Positions 1 through 12,381 of a stretch of 64,000 bases of DNA are shown here, one piece after another. Source of the stretch: Pholiota molesta (Eukaryota; Basidiomycota; Agaricomycetes; Agaricales; Strophariaceae); contig JACGCK010000003.1 in NCBI GenBank assembly GCA_014925825.1, positions 434,001 to 498,000 on the forward strand, in the 5' to 3' direction. The notes beneath the pieces were generated by a model, which saw only the letters and a program-made list of their open reading frames with translations, was not told the origin of the DNA and did no database searches. Both the position numbers and the translations under genes were made by a program. Each line of letters begins with the position of its first letter. The first letter of the stretch is position 1.

Positions 1-1361
1 AAGCAGCAGAGATACCTTATGAACTTCCTTGGTAGTTAATTTATACAGAAAACGATAGCTTATACTAAACATCAAATTTTAGGGTTGAAAAATACCGTCC
101 AATGATGCTAGATGATATTGTTGGCAACCAAGACACTATTGAACGCCTGAAGGTCATCGCTCGCGATGGGAATTGCCCTCATATCATCATATCTGTAAGT
201 CATATTATTCTTATAGCATCAGATATAGCTTACAGGAGTAGGGCCTCCCTGGTATCGGAAAAACGACGAGCATTCATTGCCTCGCTCACCAGCTATTGGG
301 AGACGCATATAAGGAAGGTGTGCTAGAGCTGAACGCGTCTGATGAGCGGTACGTCTTGTGCTGTTGTCTCAATACGTCATTTAATGGACTATTAGTGGTA
401 TAGACGTTGTACGAGGGAAAATTAAGGCATTTGCCCAAAAGAAAGTAACGCTGCCACCTGGTCGGCATAAGATCGTCATCCTTGATGAAGCCGATAGGTA
501 AACTCCATCCCGCTGAATTATTTTTGCCTTGCTAATTTCTTGCAGTATGACTCCAGGAGCTCAGCAAGCACTGCGTCGCACAATGGAAATCTTCTCAAAT
601 ACAACGCGCTTCGTTTTTGCCTGTAACATGAGCAACAAAATCATTGAACCCATACAGAGTCGATGCGCGATTTTAAGATATGCAAAGCTAAGAGATGAGG
701 AGATTTTAAAGCGGTTGATCGAAATTTGCGACATGGAAAAGGTGCGTGGCTCTTATTTCTTCGCTGCAGCGCATGAACTCATAAAGTTTCCACAAGGTTG
801 AGCGAAATGACGACGGTCTGACCGCTCTTATATTTACATCAGAGGGTGACATGCGTCAAGCAATCAATAACTTGCAATCCACCCATTCAGGATTCGGTTT
901 CGTCTCAGGAGATAATGTCTTCAAAGTTTGCGATCAACCACATCCTATCATCATTCAATCAATGATACGCGCTTGCATAAAATCAGATATCGATACAGCA
1001 GTGGAGAAGCTGAATGACTTATGGACTCAAGGATACAGTGCTGTTGATATTGTTGTTACGATTTTCCGAGTGGTGAAAACCTTCGACGAGTAAGCAACTC
1101 TGAACCGTCTTGTTTGGTCTACATTCAAACGCCTTATAGGATGCCCGAATATACCAAACTAGAATATATCAAGGTGCGTGACTTTCTTTTGTCCTATTTG
1201 ATTGGAGGGCATAATTAACAATGTTCCAGGAAATTGGATTCACCCACATGCGTATCCTCGAAGGAGTAGGCACACTCGTCCAGCTTGCTGGTCTTGCTTC
1301 TCGCCTTTGCAAAGTGGTCAGTCAAAATACTTTCTTTCTATCTAGAACGTTAGACAATTAA
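1..1361 (+). CDS. RFC4: Replication factor C small subunit (yeast Rfc4 / human RFC2), 5' partial
   Basis: AAA+ subunit of the RFC clamp loader, which opens and loads PCNA at primer-template junctions in the nucleus. The N-terminal box reads LPWVEKYRP across the first intron. It is followed by a Walker A loop (GLPGIGKTT), a Walker B motif (DEAD), the sensor/arginine-finger stretch with SRC (QSRCAILRY) and the collar domain. The set of motifs matches yeast Rfc4/human RFC2 better than the other small subunits. Exons fit as 1-31, 83-194, 242-348, 396-497, 546-741, 797-1089, 1140-1173 and 1230-1361, with every junction GT..AG and the phase kept throughout. The true start lies upstream of the window. 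The last exon may contain a further unrecognised intron near 1317, so the final 15 residues are uncertain. The second Walker A residue is Leu where Pro or Met is usual. No frame breaks are seen in this gene. Confidence 0.95.
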
Positions 1362-1826
1362 CGCTTGAATTGAAGCACATGAAGCAAGATCCAGCATAAC
1401 ATTTCCTCATCTTATCCGATTTGAGGACCACACCGGCAGCATTGCAGGATTCGGCCAGGGCTAGTGTCAAGGCTTCTTTTCCATGAAAGAGCATTGATTA
1501 ACTCTTCTGGTTGCATTCCGCCCTTCGTAATCAGCCATTGCTTTGAAATTTACCATGTAGCTATAACTTATTACCGGTTTGTATTTTATAATTCGATTAC
1601 GCATATCGAACACGTCAATGAACACACTCCAAATGCTCATGTCTATACATGTTGAGCAAAATGCTTCTGCCAGGCCATGTCCTTCACATGCGGCATCGGC
1701 GTTTCGGGGATGACAAATACGGCAGTCATCCTTTGACTCATCTTATCAATCTCAATGTCATCTTTTTCCCGCTGTTTTCTGTAAAATCATGAAGGAAGCT
1801 CTAGCTTTCATGCTCACTCCTCAACG
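1362..1826. other. Intergenic stretch between RFC4 and CFD1
   Basis: About 465 bases with no ORF that looks coding. It should hold the RFC4 3' end and the CFD1 promoter. I see no clear TATA box, repeat or RNA gene. Confidence 0.5.
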
Positions 1827-2754
1827 ATGGCACTTCAAGAGACAGCGGTGACACGGCGTTTGCATAATGTCAAACACATCATATTAGTTTTGGCAGGCAA
1901 AGGGGGAGTGGGCAAGTCGTCAGTCTCGACTCAGTTGGCCCTGAACCTGTACAACTCTTCACCGAATGCAAAGGTCGGCATCCTTGATGTTGACCTTACG
2001 GGCCCTTCGATCCCGCGCATGCTTGGGGTCGACGATAAGGGGGTGCATCAAAGTAGCGATGGATGGGTCCCCGTTTATGCCGATGGTCCCAGTGCACGGC
2101 TAGCTTTGATGAGCGTTGGATTCCTCCTCAAAAACAAGGGCGATTCAGTGGTATGGAGAGGCCCCAAAAAGAATGGGATGATCCGACAATTCCTCAGCGA
2201 CGTGCGGTGGGGCGAGCTTGATTATTTGGTCATTGACACACCTCCAGGTGGGCCTTCCATATTCTATGTGACCAGCCCGCATATACTTACCGAATTCTCC
2301 GTAATACAGGAACTTCAGATGAGCACCTGTCGCTCATGGAGCATCTTGCAGGCGTGCATTCACGCCTGTCGGCCGTCATCGTGACGACGCCTCAAGCTGT
2401 GGCCCTGATGGATGCTATGAAATGCCTCTCGTTTACCCGTGCAGTGAATCTCCCCGTGGTCGGACTCATTGAAAATATGAGCGGGTATGCGTGCCCATGC
2501 TGTGGGGAGATCAGCAACGTTTTTTCAACTGGGGGAGGGACGGAAATGGCCCGGAAAGAAGAGCTTCGCTTCCTTGGCACGCTGCCTGTGGACACCGAAC
2601 TCGTTTCTGTGTTGGATGGCGGGCACGATCCAAGTGGAACACAGACGAAGGAAAAGTGGCATTTCCTCTGCTTGAACGGTACAGCAAGACGCCATCTGCC
2701 AAATTGTTCCAAGAAATCGTGAAGGGCGTCCTGGAGTCGTTAGAGGAGAAGTAA
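1827..2754 (+). CDS. CFD1: Cytosolic Fe-S cluster assembly ATPase Cfd1 (NUBP2)
   Basis: P-loop scaffold NTPase of the Mrp/NBP35 family; with Nbp35 it builds Fe-S clusters for cytosolic and nuclear apoproteins. Visible are the deviant Walker A motif GKGGVGKSS (about residues 24-32), the switch region [13 protein letters not shown], the DTPPGT motif interrupted by an intron (2248-2309), and a C-terminal cysteine motif CPCC before the VFSTGGG block that binds the bridging cluster. The absence of an N-terminal four-Cys ferredoxin-like extension fits Cfd1 and not Nbp35. The frame breaks at the AAAA run near 2652-2656: the conserved C-terminus ([12 protein letters not shown]...) is in the frame reached by supposing one missing base. 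The start is the first ATG before the conserved [11 protein letters not shown] block. Family assignment is firm; the break is most likely a sequence error. Confidence 0.9.
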
Positions 2755-3102
2755 TAGAGAGAATAATTATAGCGTCCGATCATATGAGCGGTGATATGTT
2801 TGTGACGGGATTAGACGCCTCGAGGCAGTGGTTGAACCCCAATATGGAAGAAAGTCTGTTGACTGAGCCTGTGATGACACCGAACACGACGCGACCTCAA
2901 CACGCTCCTGCGCTCTTCCCTCCTCCCCTCATGTTCACCCCCGCTTTCGTCGCCCTTCCCTTTAATTCCCCCAAGTTTGCTTTTCCTTTTCCTTTTTTCA
3001 TGAACGCTACGAAACGCCCAACATAATTCACGACAATATACCTCGACACAGTAGTCAACAGGCCAACCTTCTTGTAGCAGCGATCTCGCCCCAGATAGTA
3101 TA
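2755..3102. other. Intergenic stretch with a pyrimidine-rich tract
   Basis: About 350 bases without a plausible gene. A long C/T-rich run on the plus strand at about 2900-3000 resembles the pyrimidine tracts often found just upstream of fungal transcription starts, and probably belongs to the promoter of the next gene. Confidence 0.4.
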
Positions 3103-4730
3103 ATGGAGGACCAACCCTATACCACCGCCGATGAAGACCCATTCAATGTTCAGCCCTATATACAGGAAGCTCCGTCAAGTCTGTCACGAAGCGGCGCTCG
3201 AGCATGCTCGACAAATGGATATTGGAACAACAGGCACAATCGTCATCTGACGCGCTTGCAGAGACACTGCAATTACCGGAACCAACATTCCCATTATTCC
3301 CGCCTTTTGCTTCCTCGAGCAATCCATATCTCGCGTATCCCGACCTTCCTCGCGCATGGCAGACGACCAAAGCGGAATCAGACTCCGCGTCCATAAAGAG
3401 CTACGACCTTGTTGATGATGACGACATTCCCTCAACACCTGCGAAGAACCTTTACAGGAGGTATGTTCGCTTTGCTATCATTTATGCAGTCCGAATTAAC
3501 ATGCATAATAATCCCCAGGGACCTTCGACGCCCATTCCTGCGCGAACACATAAATCAAGGCATTCAATCACCCCCTCATTCCGGACAATCAGTCTGAATT
3601 TCCGCTCAAGCGCGCCCAATTCTCCCTCTACCACAAACATGGAAAGCGCGTCGCGCGTTTTATCTCGGCTGTCATTGTTCCCGCCACGCACCCCCCGCTC
3701 TAGTACCACACCCTCAGCGATAGTGGAATCCACAACGACGACAGCGCCACAGCACGCGCGGTCGTCTAGTCTGTCGACAATTTCTTTCAGCACATCCCAG
3801 CAATCCAATAAGCAATGTCCTCCAGCGTCATCGTCTTCGAAATGGCGCCCTACCGTCTTGGGTCACTTCAGTCAATCATCAACATCTCAGATATCAATAG
3901 GAACATCTGAGGCCAACTACACTCCATCACGTCCTAGTATATCATCTGGCGATACATATGCTACGTCAACAGCTTCTCGGACGACCACTATCTTCGATAG
4001 TAATATTCCTTCAACCCCTTCCAAGCTCTCTCTCTTTGATTCCATCCGCCTGCGCGCCACTAGGTCACCGAGATCGGCGTCAGCTTTTTCCGTTGCATCT
4101 ACTTCTTCTGTCCAATTGCCGGCGTCAGCGAGTACGCAAGAAGAAGGATCGGCAAGTGCCACTAATTACTCCAAGGAGTCTGTATCTTCCCGTCGCATTC
4201 CATTTGCACCTCTATCTTCCAACTCGGTGCTTGATAACATCGACGATGAAGATGACCTCGATCCGCCCCCTACATATAACTTCAACAAACACGAATCTTC
4301 GCGGCATATGGCTTCTTACTCATCCAGTAGCACTTTAAAGCGCGTCAAATTCGCTTCATTGGGCTCACGAAGTCACCGCAAGAAGAAGAAATTGGTCATT
4401 AGCGGTGTTGGCGTTACTGAAGTCCGCAAATTTGAGGGCATAAAGAGGTGGTGTGAGGTAATAAAGTTCATTAATCCTTTCTTTCACTTTGTTTCCTAAT
4501 ACCTTTTTTCAGAGCTTTGGTGAAATCCGCCAAATTAACAGAATGCCCAATGGGACCTTCAAATCGACTTCCGTGACCCCGAAGTGGCGGATACAGTGCG
4601 TAGCTGAAATTGCCCACTCGAAATTCTCTAACCGTAGATTTTTGCGTAGGTCTGCCGTGTTCGCGCAAAAGTATTTATCGCCGGTATCGGCAGCGTACAA
4701 CTTTCTTGGATCGCTGGAAACAAGCGATAA
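3103..4730 (+). CDS. Ser-rich protein with RRM-like C-terminus, function unknown
   Basis: The protein starts MEDQPYTTADEDPF and is dominated by a long Ser/Thr/Pro-rich, probably disordered region (about residues 60-430) with phosphosite-like SPR/TPS clusters. The last ~60 residues contain a compact segment (SFGEIRQINRMPNG, then IDFRDPEVADTV and AKVFIAGIGSVQLSW) that resembles the later strands of an RNA-recognition motif. Probable introns are 3461-3518, one ending near 4512, and one ending at the tag before GTCTGCCGTG (about 4660). Three frame changes, near 3168-3173, in the CCCCC run at 3571-3575 and in GGG at 4552-4554, each need one missing base, so I treat the gene as intact. I do not recognise the family; a role in RNA binding is only a suggestion from the C-terminal end. 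Confidence 0.65.
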
Positions 4731-5253
4731 CATTTCGTTCCCCTCATACCCAGCTCTGCTGCATGCATGGTCTACCTTTTTCTGTGTACTTTTAGTGTTG
4801 TTTGTTACGAACTTAATGACTACACGACCTTGGATATCATCAAAATATGCGGTAAGTCTTCGTACCCGTTTTTATTCTTTAACCTAGCTAATCATGGATA
4901 TGATTCCTTCTTAGATAGGCAAACCATATGCATTCCTCTTCATTTTCCTTGGATTCTAGCGAGATAAACCTCCCTCATATGCCCCGTGTCCAGACTCTCA
5001 TGTACATTCCTCATTTGTATTTTTACTCTAGAGTCAATACTGTCTACTTTAATCCCGCAGTTTGTGTGTGCACAGGTTCAACTTTAGACATTGCCCCAAT
5101 TGGAAATTGAAACACAAATGTCAACGCTTGTCAGCGTCATCGATCACAAAGTAAGTGGTGATCGATCGATCTAAGTCTATTTGTGTCCGTAAAGATATAT
5201 TTAGAATTTGTCTGTTAACGACGAGTCCCACCTTGTCGTCTTACTCTTCTCCT
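4731..5253. other. Intergenic stretch between the Ser-rich gene and the lipase gene
   Basis: About 520 A/T-rich bases. Short ORFs occur on the plus strand, but none shows conserved motifs or sensible splice sites. It is probably 3' UTR plus promoter. Confidence 0.4.
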
Positions 5254-6922
5254 ATGGCCTCCATAGACACCATCCCACTCGTCATCGTGCAGGGTTTCTT
5301 GGGAACTGCGGGTATTGTTTCGTGGGACCGCCACATTAACACCTTTGGCCAAGACTCTCTGGCCCGCAGAAAGATCTTACTCCCCAAGTGAGCACATCGG
5401 CAGCATCGAGTCGCTGAGTTAGAAAGCGACGACGAAAGCTGATATGTGATGCCTCTAGTCTAGGACCTGTGAGCTCTCTACACGACCGAGCTTGCGAACT
5501 CTACTACTCCCTGGCTGGAGGCAGAGTCGACTATGGAGCGGAGCACAGTTCCGTCCATCAGCATGCTCGTTATGGTCGCACATTTCCCATCGGGCTATAT
5601 CCGACTTGGTCCAAAAAGCAACCACTTCACTTTGTAGGGCATTCTATTGTAGGCAATTTCTTTTTTTAATGTCCATTGAAAACAACCGAAGGCCTCCTGT
5701 TACCCTGTTTTTATTTAATGTGTTTTCCTATTAGGGAGGTCCTACAGTTGTTAAAATGCAGCATCTCCTGCAAGAAGGTCATTTCGGAAAGGAAGGACAC
5801 CCGGACATGATTCTTCCCTAAATGCAGGTGAATCATATCCTATGATAACAAACTTACTTATGCCATCCCTTCTATTTGTCTGAAAAGTCTGCTCGCCGTT
5901 TCGAGGGACACAGCTTGTGTATCTGCTGGGCGAAACCTAACCGCAGCACCTGATGTCCGACCGTTCTCCCTCGGCTCGCTCTTGACCAAGTTGATACATG
6001 TGGCGGCGTATTTGTCCCCTCTTCTGCCTTCTGTATTCGACGTGCATGCGGATTCCCGGGCGCTCTCTACCATGAATCTTCCTTAATTTCCTTTGGGAAG
6101 CAATTGTGGAAAAGCGATTGGGCGGCATCCACCGATGCCGTTCCGTATGATATGACATTCGAGGCTGCCGACCATCGCGAGGAGTACCTTGAAGGTCGTC
6201 CACATCCGAACACCTTTTATCGGAGTCATGTCTCTCGCATGGTAAAGCAGTTCACGCTTGTGCTTGAAAAAAGAAAAAGGTTTGTTCGGCAGGCTCACGA
6301 GCGCCTAATTTTAGACGTCTCAAATGAAGTCTTCTTCAAGCGACCAGTGCCACACCACTGGCATGAACCGCCACTTCGGATAGCTTCGATTACACGTATC
6401 TTGTTATATTTCTGGTCAAGATCGATTGGCACCTTCGATTATCGCTCGCTTCGACCGCCGCCCTCCTTTTTAGGAGACTTCACAGATGCAAATCATACGA
6501 ATGGGCCCAAAAGACCTTAAATCCACCAAACCCGCTTGGTGAGGAATATTGGGCCAATGATGGCGTAGTGCCAGTTTTCTCTCAGTGGCATCCACTCCCT
6601 TGCTCGTCAGTGGACTACTGTTTTAGACCTGCGTTTATATCTAGTGGCTGTGCTTACACAAACCTTTTATAGGGCGACAACATGTAGCCACCAACACAGC
6701 ATACACGAACCTTCTTTAGAAAATCTACTCAGAAATCCTGACTGCCTCGAGGCGCAGCTTATCTCTGGTTGCTGGGTCGTACGAACTCTGGATGATACTA
6801 ATCATTTATCGTTGATTCCTGGTGTTTGGGGTGAAAATCCATACCAAAGGAATTTTTGGGTCAAATTAGGGCGCTGGCTGGACGCCGTCGACGAGCTCAT
6901 TTTAAGGGTCAAACTATGTTAA
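5254..6922 (+). CDS. Lipase-like alpha/beta-hydrolase of bacterial family I.5/I.6 type
   Basis: Predicted ester/triacylglycerol hydrolase. The start MASIDTIPLVIVQGFLG gives the oxyanion-hole region. The nucleophile elbow is GHSIGGPT, split by an intron (5649-5734). The following HPDMI..SLNAV..SPFRGTQLV block, the YDMTFEAAD segment and the NDGVVPVFSQWHPLPC block are hallmarks of the Staphylococcus/Geobacillus lipase family. The catalytic His is probably in DDTNHLSLIPGV. The remaining triad member (Asp) cannot be placed with certainty. Introns 5388-5458, 5649-5734, one near 5826-5888, one near 6241-6290 and one between about 6607 and 6770 fit. Four single-base frame breaks lie near 5811-5818, 5936-5939, 6077-6084 and 6480-6490. 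The several introns show it is a resident fungal gene even if its origin was bacterial. No clear signal peptide is seen, so it is probably intracellular. Confidence 0.82.
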
Positions 6923-7155
6923 GGCAGGATAATTTATTTGCCCGAGTCCTGTAGCCATATGTGATGGAATGGACAAACAGAGAACACAGATTTCGGTAAG
7001 ATACAAGGGAATAAAAATACGAATAGTGCCGTAAATCGCTGCATGAGAAAGAAGAATATGAACAAAATTACAACAAATACGTAAAGAATTTTCAAGTTTT
7101 ACAAAGGTGATGCAAACTGTCCATTAGCTGACTTCAACCGGATAACATGTGTGTT

Positions 7156-10100
7156 TCATCGACCACCGTTCCATCTGTTCCAGTTGTTAATCGGTAGAAC
7201 AGGAGCTGGTGGGTGACCGAGGTCTGATGGTTGATTTTGCCCAGAGTTGTACACATGCCCACGAGCAAGTCTTCCGTTGTACGATCGAGGGTGGCTATGA
7301 TGGCGAACGGTATGACTCTGGTGACTTTCACGGCGTTGCCCTTGTCGGCGATAGAGAGGAGTAGGGTTATTGAACGAAACATCATTGCCATTATGGTGGA
7401 GTGTCGCCGATGACGGCTGGAAGTCTGGGAAATGTTGAGAAGTAGCTGGAGAAAATCCGGCGTTTTTCTGTCGATTGACACCTTGATTTGGAGGTGGAAA
7501 TGTCGTCGACTGGATATTGGACAAGTCATAAGGGTAAGGAGACGCATTGCCCCATCTTGGAGGCCCAGTGTTGGGAAGATGGCTGGTCAGGGATGTAGAT
7601 GTCCCAGCTCCAGAGCCAGCCATGTACTGGTCGAGTGCTTCCGGCTGGTAGACGGGTATCAGTGTGCCTTGTTCATTCTGTATAAACCCTGTAGGTATCA
7701 ATGGTGCCTGGGTCGACATTTGAGAGATCTGTCCTTGATCGACAACAGCAGGACGTGGAAAGACAGCAGGATACGGAATATAAGACTAGAAACGAACATG
7801 CGTCAGCTTTCTGCTGTCAGACAAATATTTCGGATTACTGACCGTGTATACGCCCATTTGCGGCCAACCTGGTTGTGCAATAGGTGGACCACTGACTTCA
7901 GGGCTCGGAGGGTTAGGATGTGCCTGGTGAGGTGGTTGTAGCCCCGGAGGATAGACCGGATATCCCGAATAATAAGGCATTTGATAGGAACCTTGAGGGA
8001 TGTATGGTTGAACCCAAGGCTGTGGCGGGAAATACGGTCCATGTGGGACAGAAAATGCATACGGCGACGAAGATAACGATGGGCCTGTCATCGAAACCGA
8101 TGACCCCAAGGATGAAGGCTCGGGCGTGTGCGTCGACGACTCTGGCTCGTCATACCATTCACGGTACTTTTCTGTAGGGGTGACTGTCTGGCAGCCGATG
8201 AGAGGTCAGAGGACGAAGGGGTAGCTAATGAACTCGTTCCGATGCTACGTTCGTCCTGAGCAAGTCGACTGATGGTAGGCAAAGGTTCCGCCATAGTGGA
8301 AATGTGGATAGCCGAAAATTTGTCGTCGTCTTTCGAATTCTGTCCCATCGGCTCTTTTTGAAGATGTAACGGGACTTGTTCTTGTCCATCGTAATGCGGT
8401 CTGTAATGAAACCTCCGTTGCGTGCCGAATTGAGTTTGATGAGGCCTTCCGCGGCCGCGGTTATGGCCATATTTCCAGCTGTTTCGAGGAGGATTACAGT
8501 CACGAAGCTGGACTCGCATGGCGCGTCCTTCGTAGACTCGGTTATGCTACAAGTCGTAAGCGCGTCAGATTTCAAACATAACGAGTAGGAAGTCTGACTC
8601 ACCTCTTCAAACACAGCTCGAGCAGGCGCCTCTGCGTTATTGAATTTGACGAACGCAAATGCTGAACATGAATTCACTAAGAATGGTTATTCGTTAAGAC
8701 CTACAGCTAAGAGTATAAAACTCAAAACTTACAGGGACGAACGAGCTTAACACTTTCTAATCCGCCAAATCTAGCAAAGAAATTCTTGACCTTTTCTTCG
8801 TCCCAGGCCCCGGCCCAAACATCTCCAGTCCTCCAACAAAGAGAGTAGTAGGGTCGATCTCTCTGTCAACCTGAGAACTCTTGAATGAAGCCGCGTTCTC
8901 TTTCGCATCGAAGTTATCATAGTACATGTTTAGATGGCCCTCAGCTGCGGAACTTATGGGGGTAATGGGAAACTGTGATCCGGCTGTTAGAGGTGTAATC
9001 GATGTCTTGTCTAAAGCAGGAGTTTGAGGAATATACAGCTCCTGAGCGTCACTCCCATCCAGGTCTTGAGAAACGTCCGCATTTTCTCTATCAAATCATA
9101 TAAGTTACCTGTATCAACGGAGATGCAAAAGACTACGAACCTTGAATACTCTTGAGGAGAGTCTTCCAAATCTTCAGCCGACGCTGAAGCGTCTCGGTCT
9201 GTGTCCAGCTTGAAGACTAGCAGCGAATTACCACATGCCTGTCGATCAGCTAAATCGAGGTCTTGCATTTGCTCTATGGTCTCCAATAGTGGATTGTGTT
9301 TCTTGACCTCGGCGGGTTCCAAATCTTGGATGCATTGGACTCTTATGGGGGCAGATTCCGATGCCGTTGGGCTCAGATGCTGATCGGATTCAGGAATCGA
9401 AGCATCGATAGCTTCAATGCCGACATTGGTTGGTCTGCATCGTGAATGGGTGCCATTTGGGGACGAAGAAAATTGTAAAGTGTCCCGAGGTTGGACGTGG
9501 AGAGAATACGAGGGAGAGGTATTGGGTTGATAATTGGGACTGAATGTTTGGTTAGGCGATGCCGGTTGATGAGCCCAGGTCACAGTGAGGTGAGGGACTC
9601 GTCTGAGGGTCTTGATGGATTCAAGATCAGCCATAATTTCTGATATATAGAACGTGTAAATTTACCATCAGTGCACTGACGCAGGCATCTCGATGTTCCC
9701 ATTTAACTTCCCAACAACCTTGGTCCATCGTCGGAGCACGAGCAGCGTTATGAGGTTGGGGATAAGCCGAATATACAGTGTTAGCGCCGTGGTCGCCTGC
9801 GTCAAAGCTGTGGTCTTCTAGGATATCATCTTAAGCATTGATAAAACTAAAAGGGGGAATCGGTATACCTTCATCTGGCTTAAACGCCTGTAGAGAGCTG
9901 AATTTCTCCAGCCCACCAAAGAAAGAAACAAGTTTGCGCAGGGCCTTGAAGAAAAGTGTGTTAAGCCAAAATCAAGTAGATCGGTGGTAAATTACTTACC
10001 TCTTCATCGAACTCCAATGGCTTCAAAAAGATAGCATTTTCGGCAGCGCAGACATCAGAGCTGGCGGGATCACAATTTTCTTCGGCTTGGATAGCGTCTG

Positions 10101-10913
10101 AATTATATACTATGCTATGAAACCTACAATGAGATTTAGATTTAGCTAGGACCGTCACCCAGAGCAGAAACTGTACCTGGAGTTGCTATGCTTCCAAATC
10201 CTCATCGCGTGGGGGAGTTCCAATTCGACTTCGCTGTGATATGGGGATATGTTCAAGTTGTTGATTCCACCCGGGCGAACGAATTTAGTAGGCGTCCTTT
10301 TCAAACAAAAGAAAAATACTTCAGTTTACGGGAAATTTTATATTCATGTTCCTTTCACACCTATAGATATCAACAAGGTCCTGAAAGCCCGTGCGGGCTC
10401 GTAACGCAAAATGCGGCCCAGGAAGGGCTTCGGCACCCCAGAATGTAGGGTTTGGATCAGGCCCTTAGCGGAATCAGCATCCTAAAGCGCATATATGTCA
10501 GTATTTCATTGAATTATCACATATAACTATCGAACCTCGCATTGAACGAAGGCACATACGCCCCCTTTCGAGTCTCGAACGACTTTGATATTTTTGACCT
10601 GTGTATGTTCCGAAAGATGTTCCATGAGCATTCGGGTGAGATCCCCTTGATCGATATTCGATGGGAGACTAAAGAGATGGGTTATCAGCAACTCCATTCC
10701 AATTGAAAGAACGAGCATTGACCTTCCAACGAAAACGCTGGCATGGTGAGGCAATTTGTCCTCCTTGTGCATAGTGGTGAAACTAGTCTCCGAGATATCA
10801 TTGGGCAAAGTAGTTGGCATGATTTGTATGGGCGTAAGCAGAGGGGCCGACGAGGACACCGCATCGACCTGGGTTCCCCAGGCGCAAGCAGAGGCGGAGG
10901 AATTGGAAGCCAT
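7156..10913 (-). CDS. Multi-RRM RNA-binding protein
   Basis: Long, intron-rich gene. The N-terminal RRM reads HASVFVGSLPSNIDQGDL, then IKVVRDSKGGVCAFVQCE, an RNP2/RNP1 pair. It is followed by a conserved linker (FLGRILRYEPARAFRTLLIS, then TKFVRPGG). A later RRM starts TTLFVGGLEMFGPGAWDEE and continues AFAFVKFNNAEAPARAVFEE in the next exon. The C-terminal third is Pro/Gln/Asn/Tyr-rich (for example around 7790-8090 and 7160-7720) and probably disordered. Around 9000-9640 there is a Ser/Pro-rich linker. Introns are numerous; one in the first RRM (about 10665-10720) restores the FVGSLPSN join. One frame break near 8187-8193 fits a missing base. The start ATG at 10913 precedes the first RRM by about 60 residues. 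It is likely a post-transcriptional regulator of mRNA; I cannot name an orthologue confidently. Confidence 0.8.
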
Positions 10914-11277
10914 GGTAGTTGGTGAGCAAGTATCTGTAGATAAAGGGAGCGAACGAGGTATATTCGATGTTCAATATTACAAATGGCCCTATTCGAATAA
11001 AGCCAAAGATAAGTAAAACATCAGATATCCAAAATAATAATAAAGCGCGCACTTTGTCACATTAATCAATCATAGCAGAGTTCCAGAAGATGCGCCGATG
11101 GAATATTGGTGCGCCTTCAACCACGTTTTACGACCCCCGACGCCTACCGAAAAGGTGCGCTCATGAGGGCGAGAGGGGTGACTGTCGAAGATCGAATGAG
11201 CACCGCCTGATCCCGTCCACCCCCTGCTTAGCTTGCTGTCATGTCACTTGCTCTCATCACCTAGGCCAACCCTATAT

Positions 11278-12062
11278 TCACCCAACAATACACCCAGAGT
11301 TCGCAAGATAACAGCCTCTGCTATTACATAGTATATTTGGTCTAAGACCATAGATTACGAGACAAATGATATCTTCAGTCATATCACATGCACAGAACTG
11401 AGAGATCGCCCCTCTGAGTTGAACGTTGGTTGGCATTTCATCAATTTCCCAGCCATCAGAAGCGAAGAGCCAGTAAGATAATCGGGGTTGGGCCCACAAA
11501 AGAATCAATAGTGCGATTCGGAAGGTGGGGTAGGTACTCCCCAACTGTGATGCGACCTCCTTCTCAAGGCAAAGGATGTCCGTATCAAGCGCAATACAAA
11601 TGGCGGAATTCGAAGAGCTTCCCCGAGGACAGACAGACTTCCAGGGATTGGCATTTGAGAAAGGCCCGGCTCCGAAATACAGGCGCACCATCGAACCTGC
11701 CAGTCATATGTTAACCCGCGGACATCATTGCCCACGATCGTACTGGAAGAAAAAGTGGCAGCGGGTCTAATATAACTCTTTGAAGCCTGTCATCCTTCCG
11801 AGGACTGGTCATGTGCAAGTTGCCAGTGAATGACCATATCGCGAGCATGCGTAAGTACAACCAAAGTAGGATCATGGAAAGCTAGCCAGCTTGCTGAGAA
11901 TCGATAAAGTGTCGAGCGCACAACCTTCGCGTCGACGAGACAGTGCAGATATGCGTTCCCACATGATGGATGAAGAGTGTATCTATGCATAAATTCGTTG
12001 GTAGAAGATGTGTCTGCTGGCCCGTTGATGACGCTGCCAAAGCTGCTCAATCGGAACTCCAA
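11278..12062 (-). other. Weak ORF remnants, possible degraded or unrecognised gene
   Basis: Two or three overlapping open frames of 76-137 codons lie on the minus strand and shorter ones on the plus strand. Supposing one or two missing bases would join the minus frames into about 250 residues, but I find no conserved motif, no good ATG and no convincing GT..AG pairs. A plus-strand donor-like GTAAGT near 11850 adds to the ambiguity. It lies in the gene-poor 1.4 kb between the RRM-protein start (10913) and RPB6. Treat as unproven. Confidence 0.2.
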
Positions 12063-12265
12063 GTCGATTTTGAGTTACAGTGTCGATGACAGACATTTAC
12101 GCATCAGAGTAACAAGCACACTTTACACAGTTTCTTGAGAATATTTCCAAACAGAGAGGGGATAGAAGATATGGTCGAAACCGTCAGGAAAACGCAAGCG
12201 GAACATAATCTAAGTTGGTGAGGACTCAACCAGAGAAAACCGTGGAGGACAACGTCACAGTAGTC

Positions 12266-12278
12266 ACGCGTCACGCGT
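12266..12278. promoter_or_regulatory. Tandem ACGCGT (MluI cell-cycle box) pair upstream of RPB6
   Basis: Two perfect ACGCGT hexamers at 12266-12271 and 12273-12278, separated by one base, about 105 bases upstream of the RPB6 ATG. ACGCGT is the core site for the fungal MBF (Mbp1/Swi6) G1/S factor. Function here is inferred from the motif only. Confidence 0.5.
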
Positions 12279-12381
12279 TCCCAAAATTCCCAGTTGGCAA
12301 TGGAAGGTCAATTTGACCTCCTTCTCTCTTCTTTCGGCTTGTCTCTCCCTATCTCTCGGCCTTCTCGCTACCCTTCAAAAA

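Noticed and set aside
2600..2660. Very short intron to explain the CFD1 frame change
   Set aside because: The only GT..AG pair giving the right phase is 32 bases and would remove conserved residues; one missing base in the AAAA run explains it better.
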